Positions 42,562 to 51,139 of a stretch of 64,000 nt of DNA are shown one piece after another. The stretch comes from Flemingiibacterium sp045636265 (GTDB taxonomy: Bacteria > Bacillota > Clostridia > Oscillospirales > CAG-272). Location: positions 1 through 64,000 of the forward strand of contig JAZTXD010000074.1 of assembly GCA_045636265.1 (NCBI GenBank). Direction: 5' to 3'. Numbering within the stretch: position 1 is the first letter of the stretch; each line of letters begins with the position of its first letter. The translations under genes and the position numbers were made by a program. The notes beneath the pieces were generated by a model. That model ran no database searches, was not told where the DNA came from, and was given only the letters and a program-made list of their open reading frames with translations.

Positions 42562-44751
42562 ATGAAAAAAAATAGGCTTATAGGCTTACTGCTTCTCATC
42601 GCTTTGGCAATCCCTATGTTTGCTTTCGGCGTGAGCGCAGATGCCGAGTGGGCAGAGTTTCTCAACTACGAGGGTGTTGACGAGCCGATGCCGGAAAAGA
42701 ATCTTTTAAAATGGGGTTCTATGGACGATGAGGAAACTGTTGGCAGATGGAATGGACGTACCCAGAAGGTCGATCACGTTTCCACATCAAAGGGCGGTTA
42801 TCTGTTCTTCCATGATATTCCGCACCCCACTATCTGTTTTGACTATTCTCATAAAGAATCGGTTATAGGTGCCGGTACTTATAAGTTTACCGGATATGTC
42901 AGAACAGCTTATGAGGGAGAGGTTACCGAGCTTCGTTTCTATGTCTATGACCAGAACCACGGTACGTCCTCTCAGGGAGCAGCTTTTCTCTATCTTTATC
43001 CTACACACGATAAGTGGCTCAAGGTTGAGTTCTATGTAACTCTTGACAGCGATTTTACTGGATTCAGATTTGCCGGTGGTCCTCACCCCGAGTTCATTCA
43101 GGCGTACTGCATTGACAACTTCTCACTTGTTAAGGTTGATTCGGTTCCCGAAGGTTATAAAATGCCTACAAGCTTCGGTACCAAAGTAACTTACACACAG
43201 GCTACTGCATCCAACAACGGTTCTGCTACACCGACCGTTGCATTCGATCCCGAGCTTGAGGCACAGTATGATGTACAGGGAATAGTGTATAACCGCGATA
43301 TCGACTTTATCGGCACTTGCACAGCTTCCACAACCAAGAAGGATATTGAAAACTTTGTATACGGCTTCAGAGATACTCATATTACTGACTATATGATAAA
43401 TGTATTCTGTCAGCTTGCAGTGTATCCGTCTGATGTTGCGTCTGACTTTGCTGACAGATATAAATATCAGAAGGAAAACAATATTCCCACGACTGATAAC
43501 AGAATGACAATGGCATATACTCTGTTTGAACGCAAGAAGCTCGACTATATCGAGATATTCTGCGAAAAGTTCCCCGAGATCGGCATAAATCCGTGGCTTT
43601 CCTACCGTATGAACGATGCTCACGGCGTTGACTCTCCCGATAGTATTTATGCATGGGATTTCTTCACAGAAAATCCCCAGTTCAGACGTGTACAGCACGG
43701 CTCAACCACCAACAGATATTGGGATAACCTCTTCGACTACTCTTATAGGGAAGTTCGCGACTATATGCTCGCGGTAATCAATGAGGGACTCAGTAAATAC
43801 GATTGCTACGGTTTAGAGCTTGACTATCAGCGTGATATTTGGATGTGGCACACCGGTGGTGAGTATGCAGGTCTTGACACACTCAACGAATTCATGCGTG
43901 AAATTAACAGAATTGTTGCTATATACGAGGAAAAGTACGGTCATGAAATAAAGATCGCAGTTCGCGTTGCATCCGATATTCAGGATAACTATGACTTTGG
44001 TATGGACGTTATCACATGGGCAGCCGAAGGTCTTATTGACCTCGTTAACCCCACATCAAGATGGGCAACAACTGACCTTGATATTCCCGTTAGATCTTGG
44101 ATTTCTGTAATGCATCCGTATGGCGTTGAGGTTGCCCCCGGTATCGAATGGACCATCCAGACTTACTCCGGCAGAGAGAGAAGCGGTTTTACCATGGATA
44201 AGTTTGCTGCGACCACTGCAAACTGGTTCTCCCAGGGCGCGGATAAGGTGTACCTCTACAACCAGTTTATCGGTCTTCCCGGCATAAAGGACACTGACCG
44301 TGTGGTTGGCTCCGGTAACCATTTTGACATGCTTACCACAATCGGTTCCTACGAAAAGGTAGTCAACCACAGAAGACAGATGCTTCTTTCCTACAATGAT
44401 ATGGCTCCTATGTGGAAGGGCGTTGACTATGTGCTTCCGTTCCGTGTAAATGCAAATGAAACGGGTGTAATACGTATTCCGATGGGAGATGTACCGGAAG
44501 GAGCGACAGTAACACTCAGAATGGCTGCAAACTCGCTTAATCTCAAGGCAATTCCGACGGTTTACATCAACGGCGTGGAAGCAAAGCATATTGAAAATAT
44601 AATGGAGGCAAGTCCGTATACATCCGATAAGCTTATGATTTATGCTGTTCCCCAGTCCGCACTTGACGATATGCATCTTATAGTGGAAGTTACTCCCCAG
44701 AAGTATTTCTCCTCAAACTATATTGATCTCATAATCGAACCTGCAAAATAA
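42562..44751 (+). CDS. Array copy L: secreted hydrolase-like protein with one CBM4/9-like module
   Basis: A 729-residue paralog. Signal peptide about 1-26 (ending GVSA). Module: YEGVDEPMPEKNLLKWGSMD to QAYCIDNFSLVKVD. Core: Glu419 in LELDYQRDIWMWHTGGEY (Tyr for Phe), RMNDAHG, RRVQHG, AAEGLIDLVNPTSRW, TTDLDIPVRSW, MHPYGVEVAPGIE. In the conserved element RVASDIQDNYD an Asp replaces the Thr seen in most copies. The loop after the MHPYG motif is short (TYSGRERSGFT), and so is the following region (VVGSGNHFDMLTTIGSYEK). ATG with TGGAGGA upstream; own promoter and terminator. Confidence 0.8.
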   Translation: MKKNRLIGLLLLIALAIPMFAFGVSADAEWAEFLNYEGVDEPMPEKNLLKWGSMDDEETVGRWNGRTQKVDHVSTSKGGYLFFHDIPHPTICFDYSHKESVIGAGTYKFTGYVRTAYEGEVTELRFYVYDQNHGTSSQGAAFLYLYPTHDKWLKVEFYVTLDSDFTGFRFAGGPHPEFIQAYCIDNFSLVKVDSVPEGYKMPTSFGTKVTYTQATASNNGSATPTVAFDPELEAQYDVQGIVYNRDIDFIGTCTASTTKKDIENFVYGFRDTHITDYMINVFCQLAVYPSDVASDFADRYKYQKENNIPTTDNRMTMAYTLFERKKLDYIEIFCEKFPEIGINPWLSYRMNDAHGVDSPDSIYAWDFFTENPQFRRVQHGSTTNRYWDNLFDYSYREVRDYMLAVINEGLSKYDCYGLELDYQRDIWMWHTGGEYAGLDTLNEFMREINRIVAIYEEKYGHEIKIAVRVASDIQDNYDFGMDVITWAAEGLIDLVNPTSRWATTDLDIPVRSWISVMHPYGVEVAPGIEWTIQTYSGRERSGFTMDKFAATTANWFSQGADKVYLYNQFIGLPGIKDTDRVVGSGNHFDMLTTIGSYEKVVNHRRQMLLSYNDMAPMWKGVDYVLPFRVNANETGVIRIPMGDVPEGATVTLRMAANSLNLKAIPTVYINGVEAKHIENIMEASPYTSDKLMIYAVPQSALDDMHLIVEVTPQKYFSSNYIDLIIEPAK

Positions 44752-44757
44752 ACATTT

Positions 44758-44794
44758 ACCGCTGTGAGCAATCGCTCACAGCGGTTACTTTTTT
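44758..44794 (+). terminator. Terminator of copy L
   Basis: ACCGCTGTGAGC pairs with GCTCACAGCGGT, 12 bp with a short AATC loop, followed by TACTTTTTT. Confidence 0.88.
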
Positions 44795-44837
44795 ATTTCA
44801 ACAGCAAGATAGTGCAGATCGTGGGCAATTTTATTGC

Positions 44838-44866
44838 TTGACATTTACGGTGGAGAATGATATGAT
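44838..44866 (+). promoter_or_regulatory. Promoter of array copy M
   Basis: -35 TTGACA (44838-44843), 17-bp spacer, -10 TATGAT (44861-44866) preceded by TGA. Confidence 0.8.
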
Positions 44867-44932
44867 TTTATTATAGAGAACTTCATTGTTTTAGCAGTGT
44901 ATAATTTTTTAAATACCCAGGAGGAAAAACGA

Positions 44933-47179
44933 ATGAACAAAAACAGACTTTGTGCTTTGACCGTTACGGTCATAATGCTGTTGTCGCTGTTCGCTTTTTC
45001 AGCGAGTGCAGATGCGAGCTGGGCAGATTTTTTAAACTATGACGGCGTTGCAGAACCAATGCCAAAGGGCAATCTCCTTACAAATTCCTCGTTTGACGAT
45101 GAGAGCTGTCTTACAAGCTGGGCTGTAAACGGTCAGACACTTGAACACTACTCCACACCCACTGGCGGTTATGTTCGTATGAGCAATATTCCGAACCCGT
45201 CGTATGGATTTGAGTTCTCGAATAAGAACTCGCCTAATAAGATTTCTGCCGGTCACTATAAGTTTACCGGCTACTTCAGAATGGCATATGAGGGCGAGGT
45301 TACCGTACTGCGTTTGGCTATCCATGATAAAAACAATCCTCGCTATTCCGGTACTAATTTCAAGGTCAATGTTTATCCGACAAGCGACGAGTGGCTGAAG
45401 GTTGAGTGCTACTTAACTCTCGACAGCGATTTTCTATCGATCGTTGTTATGGGTGGAACACAGCTTGAGTATATACAGTCCTACTGCGTTGACAACTTCT
45501 CGCTCGAAAAGGTTGATTCCATCCCGAGTGATTATGTTCATAGAACAAGCTTCGGCACTCCGGTAACCAAGGCGCAGGTTCTTGCATCAAACAACGGTTC
45601 TGCTGAGTCATATTCAAAGTGGGATCCCGAGCTTGAAAAGCAGTATGAGGTACAGGGAATAGTATATAACCGCGATATTGATTTTCTTAGTAGCTGCAAA
45701 ACTATTGGCACGTCAATCAGCAAGCAGATGCTTGAGGACTATGTTTACGGCTTTAAGGATACTCACATCACCGACTTTATGATAAACATCTTCTGTCAGA
45801 TAATTGCGTATCCGTCAGCGGTTGGAACCGACTTTGTCGATCAGTATTACTATAACAAGGACAACGGCTACGAAATAACGGGCAACCAACAGATGGCGTA
45901 CATCATGTTTGAACGCAAAAACCTTGACTATATTAAGGTCTTCTGTGATACGTTCCCGGAAATTGGTATAAATCCGTGGCTTTCCTTCCGTATGAACGAT
46001 GCTCACGGTGTTCAGACTCCAAGTGACGTAAAGATTTGGGATTTCTTCACACAAAATCCCCAGTACAGACGTGTACAGCACGGTTCCGTGGTTAATTCCT
46101 ATAATAACAATCTCTTTGATTATTCATACGAAGGCGTTCGTGACTATATGCTCGCACTCTTCAACGAGTCACTTGACAGATACGATTGCTACGGTATAGA
46201 ACTTGACTTCCAGCGTGAGATCTGGCTCTGGCACAATGGCGGAGAGTATGCAGGTCTTGATATATTAAATGACTTCATGCGCGATCTCGACCGACTTGTC
46301 AAGGTGTACGAAGAAAAATACGGACACGAGATAAAGGTTGCCGTACGCGTTGCTTCCGATATTCAGACCAACTACGATCTCGGATGTGATATCATAACAT
46401 GGGCATCTGAAGGACTTATCGATCTGGTTAACCCCACCGCAAGATGGGCAACAACCGATTATGATATCCCCGTAAGAGCATGGACCGCTGTAATGCATCC
46501 GTACGGAGTTGAGGTCGCTCCCGGCATTGAAGCGTCAAGACGCGCTTATGCGTCCGGTAATGCTGAGTCAACGCACACACTTGACACAATGTGCGCCGCT
46601 TCTGCGAGCTGGTTCTCCCAGGGAGCGGATAAGGTATATGTATATAATATCTTTGCCGGACTCACAAGTACAATCAAGGAAGAGGACAGAATTTCAACAG
46701 ATAAGAGCAATCTCTCAATTTCCGGAGGTACGCCCAAAGGACACTTTAACATGTTGACGACCATCGGCTCGTATGAGAAAGTGATAAACCGTCAAAGAAA
46801 GCTTATGGTTTCCTTTAACGATATAACGCCTATTTGGAAATCGTCAAATGAAATTCTTCCTTTGACCTGTTCTCCCGGAAAGACCTGCGCAATGCGTATA
46901 CCAATGGGCGACGTTCCCGAGGGAGCAACGGTAACTTTGAGATTTGCCGCAAATACACTCAATCTCCAAAATCTGCCTACAGTCTATATAAACGGGCAGA
47001 AAGCTACTTATCTCGGAAGCGTATATGAGGCGAATTCGTTTACCACAAATAAGTTTATGACCTACGAAATTCCCGCATCTGCACACGACGATATGTTCAT
47101 CGTTGTAGAAATAACTCCGCAGAAATATCTTTCTATAGGATATGCGGATGTTGTGATAACGCCGGCAGGAATGGAATAA
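44933..47179 (+). CDS. Array copy M: secreted hydrolase-like protein with one CBM4/9-like module
   Basis: A 748-residue paralog. ATG 44933 has a full AGGAGG nine bases upstream; an in-frame ATG at 44897 has no site. Signal peptide about 1-26 (ending SASA). Module: YDGVAEPMPKGNLLTNSSFD to QSYCVDNFSLEKVD. Core: Glu423 in IELDFQREIWLWHNGGEY, RMNDAHG, RRVQHG, RVASDIQTNYDLG, ASEGLIDLVNPTARW, TTDYDIPVRAW, MHPYGVEVAPGIE, then NWFSQGAD as SWFSQGAD and the C-terminal beta domain. It is the last plus-strand copy and converges on copy N; the two stops are 46 bases apart around a shared hairpin. Confidence 0.8.
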   Translation: MNKNRLCALTVTVIMLLSLFAFSASADASWADFLNYDGVAEPMPKGNLLTNSSFDDESCLTSWAVNGQTLEHYSTPTGGYVRMSNIPNPSYGFEFSNKNSPNKISAGHYKFTGYFRMAYEGEVTVLRLAIHDKNNPRYSGTNFKVNVYPTSDEWLKVECYLTLDSDFLSIVVMGGTQLEYIQSYCVDNFSLEKVDSIPSDYVHRTSFGTPVTKAQVLASNNGSAESYSKWDPELEKQYEVQGIVYNRDIDFLSSCKTIGTSISKQMLEDYVYGFKDTHITDFMINIFCQIIAYPSAVGTDFVDQYYYNKDNGYEITGNQQMAYIMFERKNLDYIKVFCDTFPEIGINPWLSFRMNDAHGVQTPSDVKIWDFFTQNPQYRRVQHGSVVNSYNNNLFDYSYEGVRDYMLALFNESLDRYDCYGIELDFQREIWLWHNGGEYAGLDILNDFMRDLDRLVKVYEEKYGHEIKVAVRVASDIQTNYDLGCDIITWASEGLIDLVNPTARWATTDYDIPVRAWTAVMHPYGVEVAPGIEASRRAYASGNAESTHTLDTMCAASASWFSQGADKVYVYNIFAGLTSTIKEEDRISTDKSNLSISGGTPKGHFNMLTTIGSYEKVINRQRKLMVSFNDITPIWKSSNEILPLTCSPGKTCAMRIPMGDVPEGATVTLRFAANTLNLQNLPTVYINGQKATYLGSVYEANSFTTNKFMTYEIPASAHDDMFIVVEITPQKYLSIGYADVVITPAGME

Positions 47180-47185
47180 GGCCAA

Positions 47186-47218
47186 AACCGCTGTGAGCAA
47201 CGCTCACAGCGGTTGTTT
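47186..47218. terminator. Bidirectional terminator between copies M and N
   Basis: AACCGCTGTGAGC with GCTCACAGCGGTT, a 13-bp perfect stem with a three-base loop and T-rich flanks on both strands. Confidence 0.9.
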
Positions 47219-47225
47219 TGTGCTT

Positions 47226-49466
47226 TTATCTTATGGGTTCGATGTATACTTCAACGTAGTCCACTGCAAAATACTTTTCGGGAGTGAATTCGGCAACGAT
47301 ATACATATCGTCGAGAACTTCTTCAGGCAGCGTGTAGCACAGCATTTTGTTCGTAGTGTAACCCTGATCGGAATATTCGGAATGACTTGATTCTACGAGC
47401 TTTGAGTTAATACGAGTTTCCGGCGGGTATTTAATGCTCATATCGTTAACAGCAAGCTTTAAGGTTACAGTTGCACCGTCGGGAATATCACCGATCGGGA
47501 TGCGAAGTGCTCCGGTTTCACCGATTGCTACTCTGAAGGGGAGTGTATAGTTGACTTCTTTCCATGTTTGCGCTATGTCATTATAGGTTACGATAATTCT
47601 GCGGTCACAGTTCATTACCTTATCATACGAACCAACGGTGGTAATCATGTTCCAGTATCCAATAGATCCACCGCCGATTGCTTTGATCTCTGGTGAAGAC
47701 TTGTGGAACTCTTCTTTCATCATGCTATTTAGCGACAAATAGTGGTTGTAAACGTAGAATTTATCCGCACCCTGGGAATACCAGCTTGCAGCAAGACCTG
47801 CGAAGGTATCAAGATTGTGTTTGCCGATAATGTCGTTTGCGCCGGTGTTGATCTGATGCTCAACGCCGGGGGCAACCTCAACGCCGTACGGATGCATTAC
47901 AGCTGCCCAGGATCTAACGGGAACATCAAAGTCTGTAGTTGCAAATCTTGAGGTGGGGATCACCATATCCATAAGACCTTCAGCTGCCCATGTGATAACG
48001 TCAAGACCGAAATCGTAGTTGGTCTGAATATCGGAAGCAACACGAGCCGCAACCTTTATCTCGTGACCGTACTTTTCCTCATACGTCTTGATTACGCCGT
48101 CAAGCTTTCTCATGAAATCGTTGAGAAGGTCAAGACCTGCATATTCGCCGCCGGTGTGCCAGAGCCAGATCTCACGCTGGAAGTCAAGCTCAATACCATG
48201 ACAGTCGTAGCGGCTCAGCGACTCGTTGATAATGTCAAGCATATACTCGCGAACCTTATCGTATGTGAAGTCGAGTGTGTTGTCGTAGTAGGTGTTGGTG
48301 GTAGAGCCGTGCTTTACACGGATCATTTCCGGATTGTCGATATAGAAATCCGAGGTCATGAACGTGATCTTGGGTGCTGTGTAACGGTTGTGCGCGTCGT
48401 TCATTCGGAAAGAGATCCACGGATTTATGCCAACTTCTTTGAATGTCTTGCACCAGATGTCGATGTAATCCAGTCCGTACAGATCAAACATACTGAATGC
48501 GCCCTTGACGTAGCTCTCGTTTTTGAAGTTGACAGCCTGACCGGCAAGCTCGGTTGTACGGTATCTGTCGACATAGTTTGATGCTACCTCTGAGGGGTAT
48601 ATTGCCTGCTGAGAGAAAACATTGATGAAGTAATCTGTAACATGAGAGCCTGCAAAGCCTCTTGCGTATGCTTCAAGGTTTGCTTTGGTCGGTGTTACAC
48701 CGGTGTTGACGAGAGTTGCACAGAAGTCGGTATCCTGATTGATTATGATACCCTTTACGTCATACTGCGCCTCAGTTTCCGGATCCCAATCGGGGTAGGA
48801 GGGCATTGAACCATTGTTGGTTGCGACTACTTCTTCTTTGGTAACTTCTTTACCAAAAACGGTAGGTCTTACGTAACCCTCTGGAAATGCATCGACTTTT
48901 TCCATGGAAATATTGTCCACGCAATATGCCTGAACCATCTCGGCACGCGGACCGCCGGCGGTTTTGAAGCCTGTGAAGTTGTTTTCAAACTCAATATAGA
49001 ACTCAACCTTGAGCCATTCATCACTGGTGGGGTAAACATAAGCAGTGTAAACGCCGTGCGTGGTTGGGCCGTTCTTTGCATCATAGATAACAAAGCGAAG
49101 CTCGGTAAGCTCACCCTCGTAAGCGGTTCTGAAATAAGCGGTCATCTTATACTTACCGGGACCGATTGTGGAAGCCGGTTTGTAGTCAAATCCGATATGG
49201 GGAAGAGCGATATTGCTCATTCGGAGATATCCGCCGCCGCTTTCGGTTGTTACGTGCTCAAGCGTCTGGCTGTTTGACTTCCAGTTCTTGAGGCAGTTAT
49301 CGCTATTGAGATTGCCGCCTGCCAGATAGTTGGTTTTTGGCAGAGCGTCCTTGACATCCTCGAACTCAAGAAAGTCGTTGTATCCAGCAGCAGATGTTTG
49401 AATGGGGAGCATTGCAAACAGCATTGCCAGAACAAAAACAAACGAAATGATTCTTAATTTTGCCAT
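47226..49466 (-). CDS. Array copy N: inverted secreted hydrolase-like protein
   Basis: A 746-residue paralog on the opposite strand that closes the array. The ATG at 49466 has AAAGGAAA upstream; the frame extends to 49514 but that start would hide the signal peptide (MAKLRIISFVFVLAMLFAML..., ending TSA). Module: FEDVKDALPKTNYLAGGNLN to QAYCVDNISMEKVD, the most divergent module of its class. Core: Glu426 in IELDFQREIWLWHTGGEY, RMNDAHN, MIRVKHG in place of RRVQHG, AAEGLMDMVIPTSRF (IP for NP), MHPYGVEVAPGVE. In the core it mixes features of the two-module class (YRTTELAGQAVNFKN resembles the YRTEEQG segment of B to E) with the one-module N-terminus, so it may be a recombinant or an early branch. 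Confidence 0.8.
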   Translation of the reverse strand: MAKLRIISFVFVLAMLFAMLPIQTSAAGYNDFLEFEDVKDALPKTNYLAGGNLNSDNCLKNWKSNSQTLEHVTTESGGGYLRMSNIALPHIGFDYKPASTIGPGKYKMTAYFRTAYEGELTELRFVIYDAKNGPTTHGVYTAYVYPTSDEWLKVEFYIEFENNFTGFKTAGGPRAEMVQAYCVDNISMEKVDAFPEGYVRPTVFGKEVTKEEVVATNNGSMPSYPDWDPETEAQYDVKGIIINQDTDFCATLVNTGVTPTKANLEAYARGFAGSHVTDYFINVFSQQAIYPSEVASNYVDRYRTTELAGQAVNFKNESYVKGAFSMFDLYGLDYIDIWCKTFKEVGINPWISFRMNDAHNRYTAPKITFMTSDFYIDNPEMIRVKHGSTTNTYYDNTLDFTYDKVREYMLDIINESLSRYDCHGIELDFQREIWLWHTGGEYAGLDLLNDFMRKLDGVIKTYEEKYGHEIKVAARVASDIQTNYDFGLDVITWAAEGLMDMVIPTSRFATTDFDVPVRSWAAVMHPYGVEVAPGVEHQINTGANDIIGKHNLDTFAGLAASWYSQGADKFYVYNHYLSLNSMMKEEFHKSSPEIKAIGGGSIGYWNMITTVGSYDKVMNCDRRIIVTYNDIAQTWKEVNYTLPFRVAIGETGALRIPIGDIPDGATVTLKLAVNDMSIKYPPETRINSKLVESSHSEYSDQGYTTNKMLCYTLPEEVLDDMYIVAEFTPEKYFAVDYVEVYIEPIR

Positions 49467-49548
49467 AATATTTTCCTTTCTTGAAGGTGTGAGTTGATGT
49501 TCAACTCTACACATAATAATGTTAATTATAACCGAGTTTTTACATTAG

Positions 49549-49577
49549 ATTATACCGATGGGAACCAAAACAGTCAG
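49549..49577 (-). promoter_or_regulatory. Possible promoter of copy N
   Basis: On the minus strand: -35 CTGACT (49572-49577), 17-bp spacer, -10 TATAAT (49549-49554). It leaves a leader of about 75 bases and overlaps the upstream region of the divergent gene at 49592. Confidence 0.5.
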
Positions 49578-49591
49578 AACACAGAGGTAAT

Positions 49592-50077
49592 ATGAAATAC
49601 AGTAAAGTATGCGCTATTTTCGGGGAGAATCCGTCGGAGCTGGCATTCGGTTACGACGAGGAATATTATACGTGTGATGTTTTAAAAATGCGGCTTGTAT
49701 GCGCAATGCAGGAGGCGATTCTGACGGGATGCGATGCCTTTGCACTGATACTTGATCAGGGTGTGTGCATGTGGGGAGCGGAGGCGTGTATAGCCATGCG
49801 TGAAAGCGGTGAGGATATCCGACTTGTTGCAATGACACGCTCGGAAAATCAGGCATCGCGCTGGCATCCCGAACGCAGAGAGCGGTTTTATAATATTATT
49901 GAAAAGTGCGATGTGCATATTGATCTTGAGCATGTACAACGAGAGCCGCAGGAGTATTTGTTAAGTCAGGCACAGTGTGCTGTTATACTTGGTGACAGGA
50001 GGATAGAGCGAATAGCTGAAATCATAGAATCAGCAGAGAAAAGCGGCGTTTTCACAATGACGGTACCGTCGGAATAG
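49592..50077 (+). CDS. YpsA/DUF1273-like SLOG-family protein
   Basis: A 161-residue cytosolic protein. The middle part, DQGVCMWGAEACIAMR, followed by DIRLVAMTRSENQASRWHPE and ERFYNIIEKCDVHI, follows the pattern of YpsA-type proteins of the SLOG superfamily (Rossmann-like nucleotide or nucleotide-sugar binding). In that family the segment with the Asp/Trp-Ala-Ala-Glu sits at the ligand pocket; here it reads WGAEAC. The family has been linked to cell division and to nucleotide signals, without a defined reaction. ATG with AGAGG upstream. It lies 69 bases before sigK and may be transcribed with it. Confidence 0.7.
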   Translation: MKYSKVCAIFGENPSELAFGYDEEYYTCDVLKMRLVCAMQEAILTGCDAFALILDQGVCMWGAEACIAMRESGEDIRLVAMTRSENQASRWHPERRERFYNIIEKCDVHIDLEHVQREPQEYLLSQAQCAVILGDRRIERIAEIIESAEKSGVFTMTVPSE

Positions 50078-50146
50078 ATTTATACTTGTTTGCATAATAT
50101 CATACATGGGCTTTTAGTAGTATATAGAATACATGGAGATGATATT

Positions 50147-50851
50147 ATGTTTGGTATTTATGAAAATCTCTCACACTTACTGTTTATTTTTCTGCGTATA
50201 TCCACGGGGGGCGCGTACGGTGGCTGCTTCCCGGAGCCGCTGTCGGCAAAGCGTGAGAGAGAATGCTTTCGCTTGATGCGTGAGTCTGGAGATATGACGG
50301 CGCGTGCGGAGCTTATTGAGCACAATCTTCGCCTTGTGGCTCACATCGTTAAGAAATACTATTCCTCCAACAAAAATCAGGATGATTTAATTTCAATCGG
50401 TACAATAGGTCTTATAAAAGCTGTGGATTCCTTTGATCCGAGTAATGGAGCGAGATTTGCTACATATGCCGGAAAGTGTTTGCAGAATGAAATACTGATG
50501 TATTTTCGCTCACAAAAGAAGCTTTCGGCGGAGGTTTCCATGAACGAAACCATTGATGTTGACAAAGAGGGAAATCCGCTCACGTGGGGTGATATTATAG
50601 CTACGGAAGATACTATTGCCGATGACCTTGACATAAAGCTTCGCTCTGCAAGAGCTATTGCAATAATAGGAAGCGAGCTTACAAAACGCGAGAGGGAGGT
50701 TATATCCATGAGATACGGCATCGGCGGCAGACGTGCGATTACGCAGCGCGAGGTTGCAGAGAAGCTGGGAATTTCGAGGTCATATGTAAGCCGCATCGAG
50801 GGTGCGGCACTTGAAAAAATAAAAGAAAGTCTGACACGGTATTCGATGTAA
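50147..50851 (+). CDS. sigK: RNA polymerase sporulation sigma factor, SigK type
   Basis: A 234-residue sigma-70 family protein that directs late mother-cell gene expression during sporulation. A hydrophobic N-terminal segment (LLFIFLRIST, about 10-19) and FPEPLSAKRERE mark a pro-sequence of the SigK type (FPQPLS in Bacillus). Region 2 is LIEHNLRLVAHIVKKYY and DLISIGTIGLIKAVDSFDP; region 4 ends with TQREVAEKLGISRSYVSRIE, the helix-turn-helix for the -35 box. The start ATG 50147 has GGAG upstream; the frame is open to 50090 but without a site. The gene is continuous, without the skin-type prophage that splits it in some spore formers. SigE is the alternative, but the FPEPLS motif and length favour SigK. 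Confidence 0.93.
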   Translation: MFGIYENLSHLLFIFLRISTGGAYGGCFPEPLSAKRERECFRLMRESGDMTARAELIEHNLRLVAHIVKKYYSSNKNQDDLISIGTIGLIKAVDSFDPSNGARFATYAGKCLQNEILMYFRSQKKLSAEVSMNETIDVDKEGNPLTWGDIIATEDTIADDLDIKLRSARAIAIIGSELTKREREVISMRYGIGGRRAITQREVAEKLGISRSYVSRIEGAALEKIKESLTRYSM

Positions 50852-50961
50852 TGCTTCGGGAAATTCTATTTTTATTATAATTTTATTATAAGATCTTTTA
50901 AAAATAAAGGCAAGAAAATATGTTGTCAAATATAGCAAAATTGTAGTAGCGAGAGAAAAAC

Positions 50962-50997
50962 AGAGGGGGGATTTTATTTAATCCGCCCTCTTTCTTT
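50962..50997 (+). terminator. Terminator after sigK
   Basis: GAGGGGGGATT with AATCCGCCCTC (one internal G-G/C offset), loop TTATTT, then TTTCTTT. The 110 bases between the sigK stop and this hairpin are AT-rich and hold no gene. Confidence 0.75.
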
Positions 50998-51065
50998 GTA
51001 TAATTTATCATTTCCGACCTTTGGCACACATTTGTGAAATTATTATAAATTATTATCAAAAGTAT

Positions 51066-51094
51066 TTGTAAAATGTCAAATCATGTGTTATAAT
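51066..51094 (+). promoter_or_regulatory. Promoter of the Nudix gene
   Basis: -35 TTGTAA (51066-51071), 17-bp spacer, -10 TATAAT (51089-51094). Confidence 0.65.
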
Positions 51095-51139
51095 ATATAT
51101 AATTATTCTTTATTTACAGTTTTGAGAGGAGGGAAGCCG

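Noticed and set aside
14603..47218. Repeated GCTGTnAGC hairpins considered as a CRISPR array or REP family
   Set aside because: They are spaced by one or two genes, each follows a stop codon and ends in a T tract, so they are terminators.
8672..49466. A Sus-like or classical polysaccharide-utilisation operon
   Set aside because: No outer-membrane receptor, permease pair, sigma/anti-sigma, two-component or LacI-type regulator gene lies in the array, and the units are transcribed singly.
50078..50146. A SigE-type promoter before sigK
   Set aside because: CATACATG and AATACAT resemble its -10 element, but no -35 element with correct spacing could be placed.
50147..50851. A skin-like prophage interruption of sigK
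   Set aside because: The coding sequence is continuous from the pro-sequence to the final helix-turn-helix.
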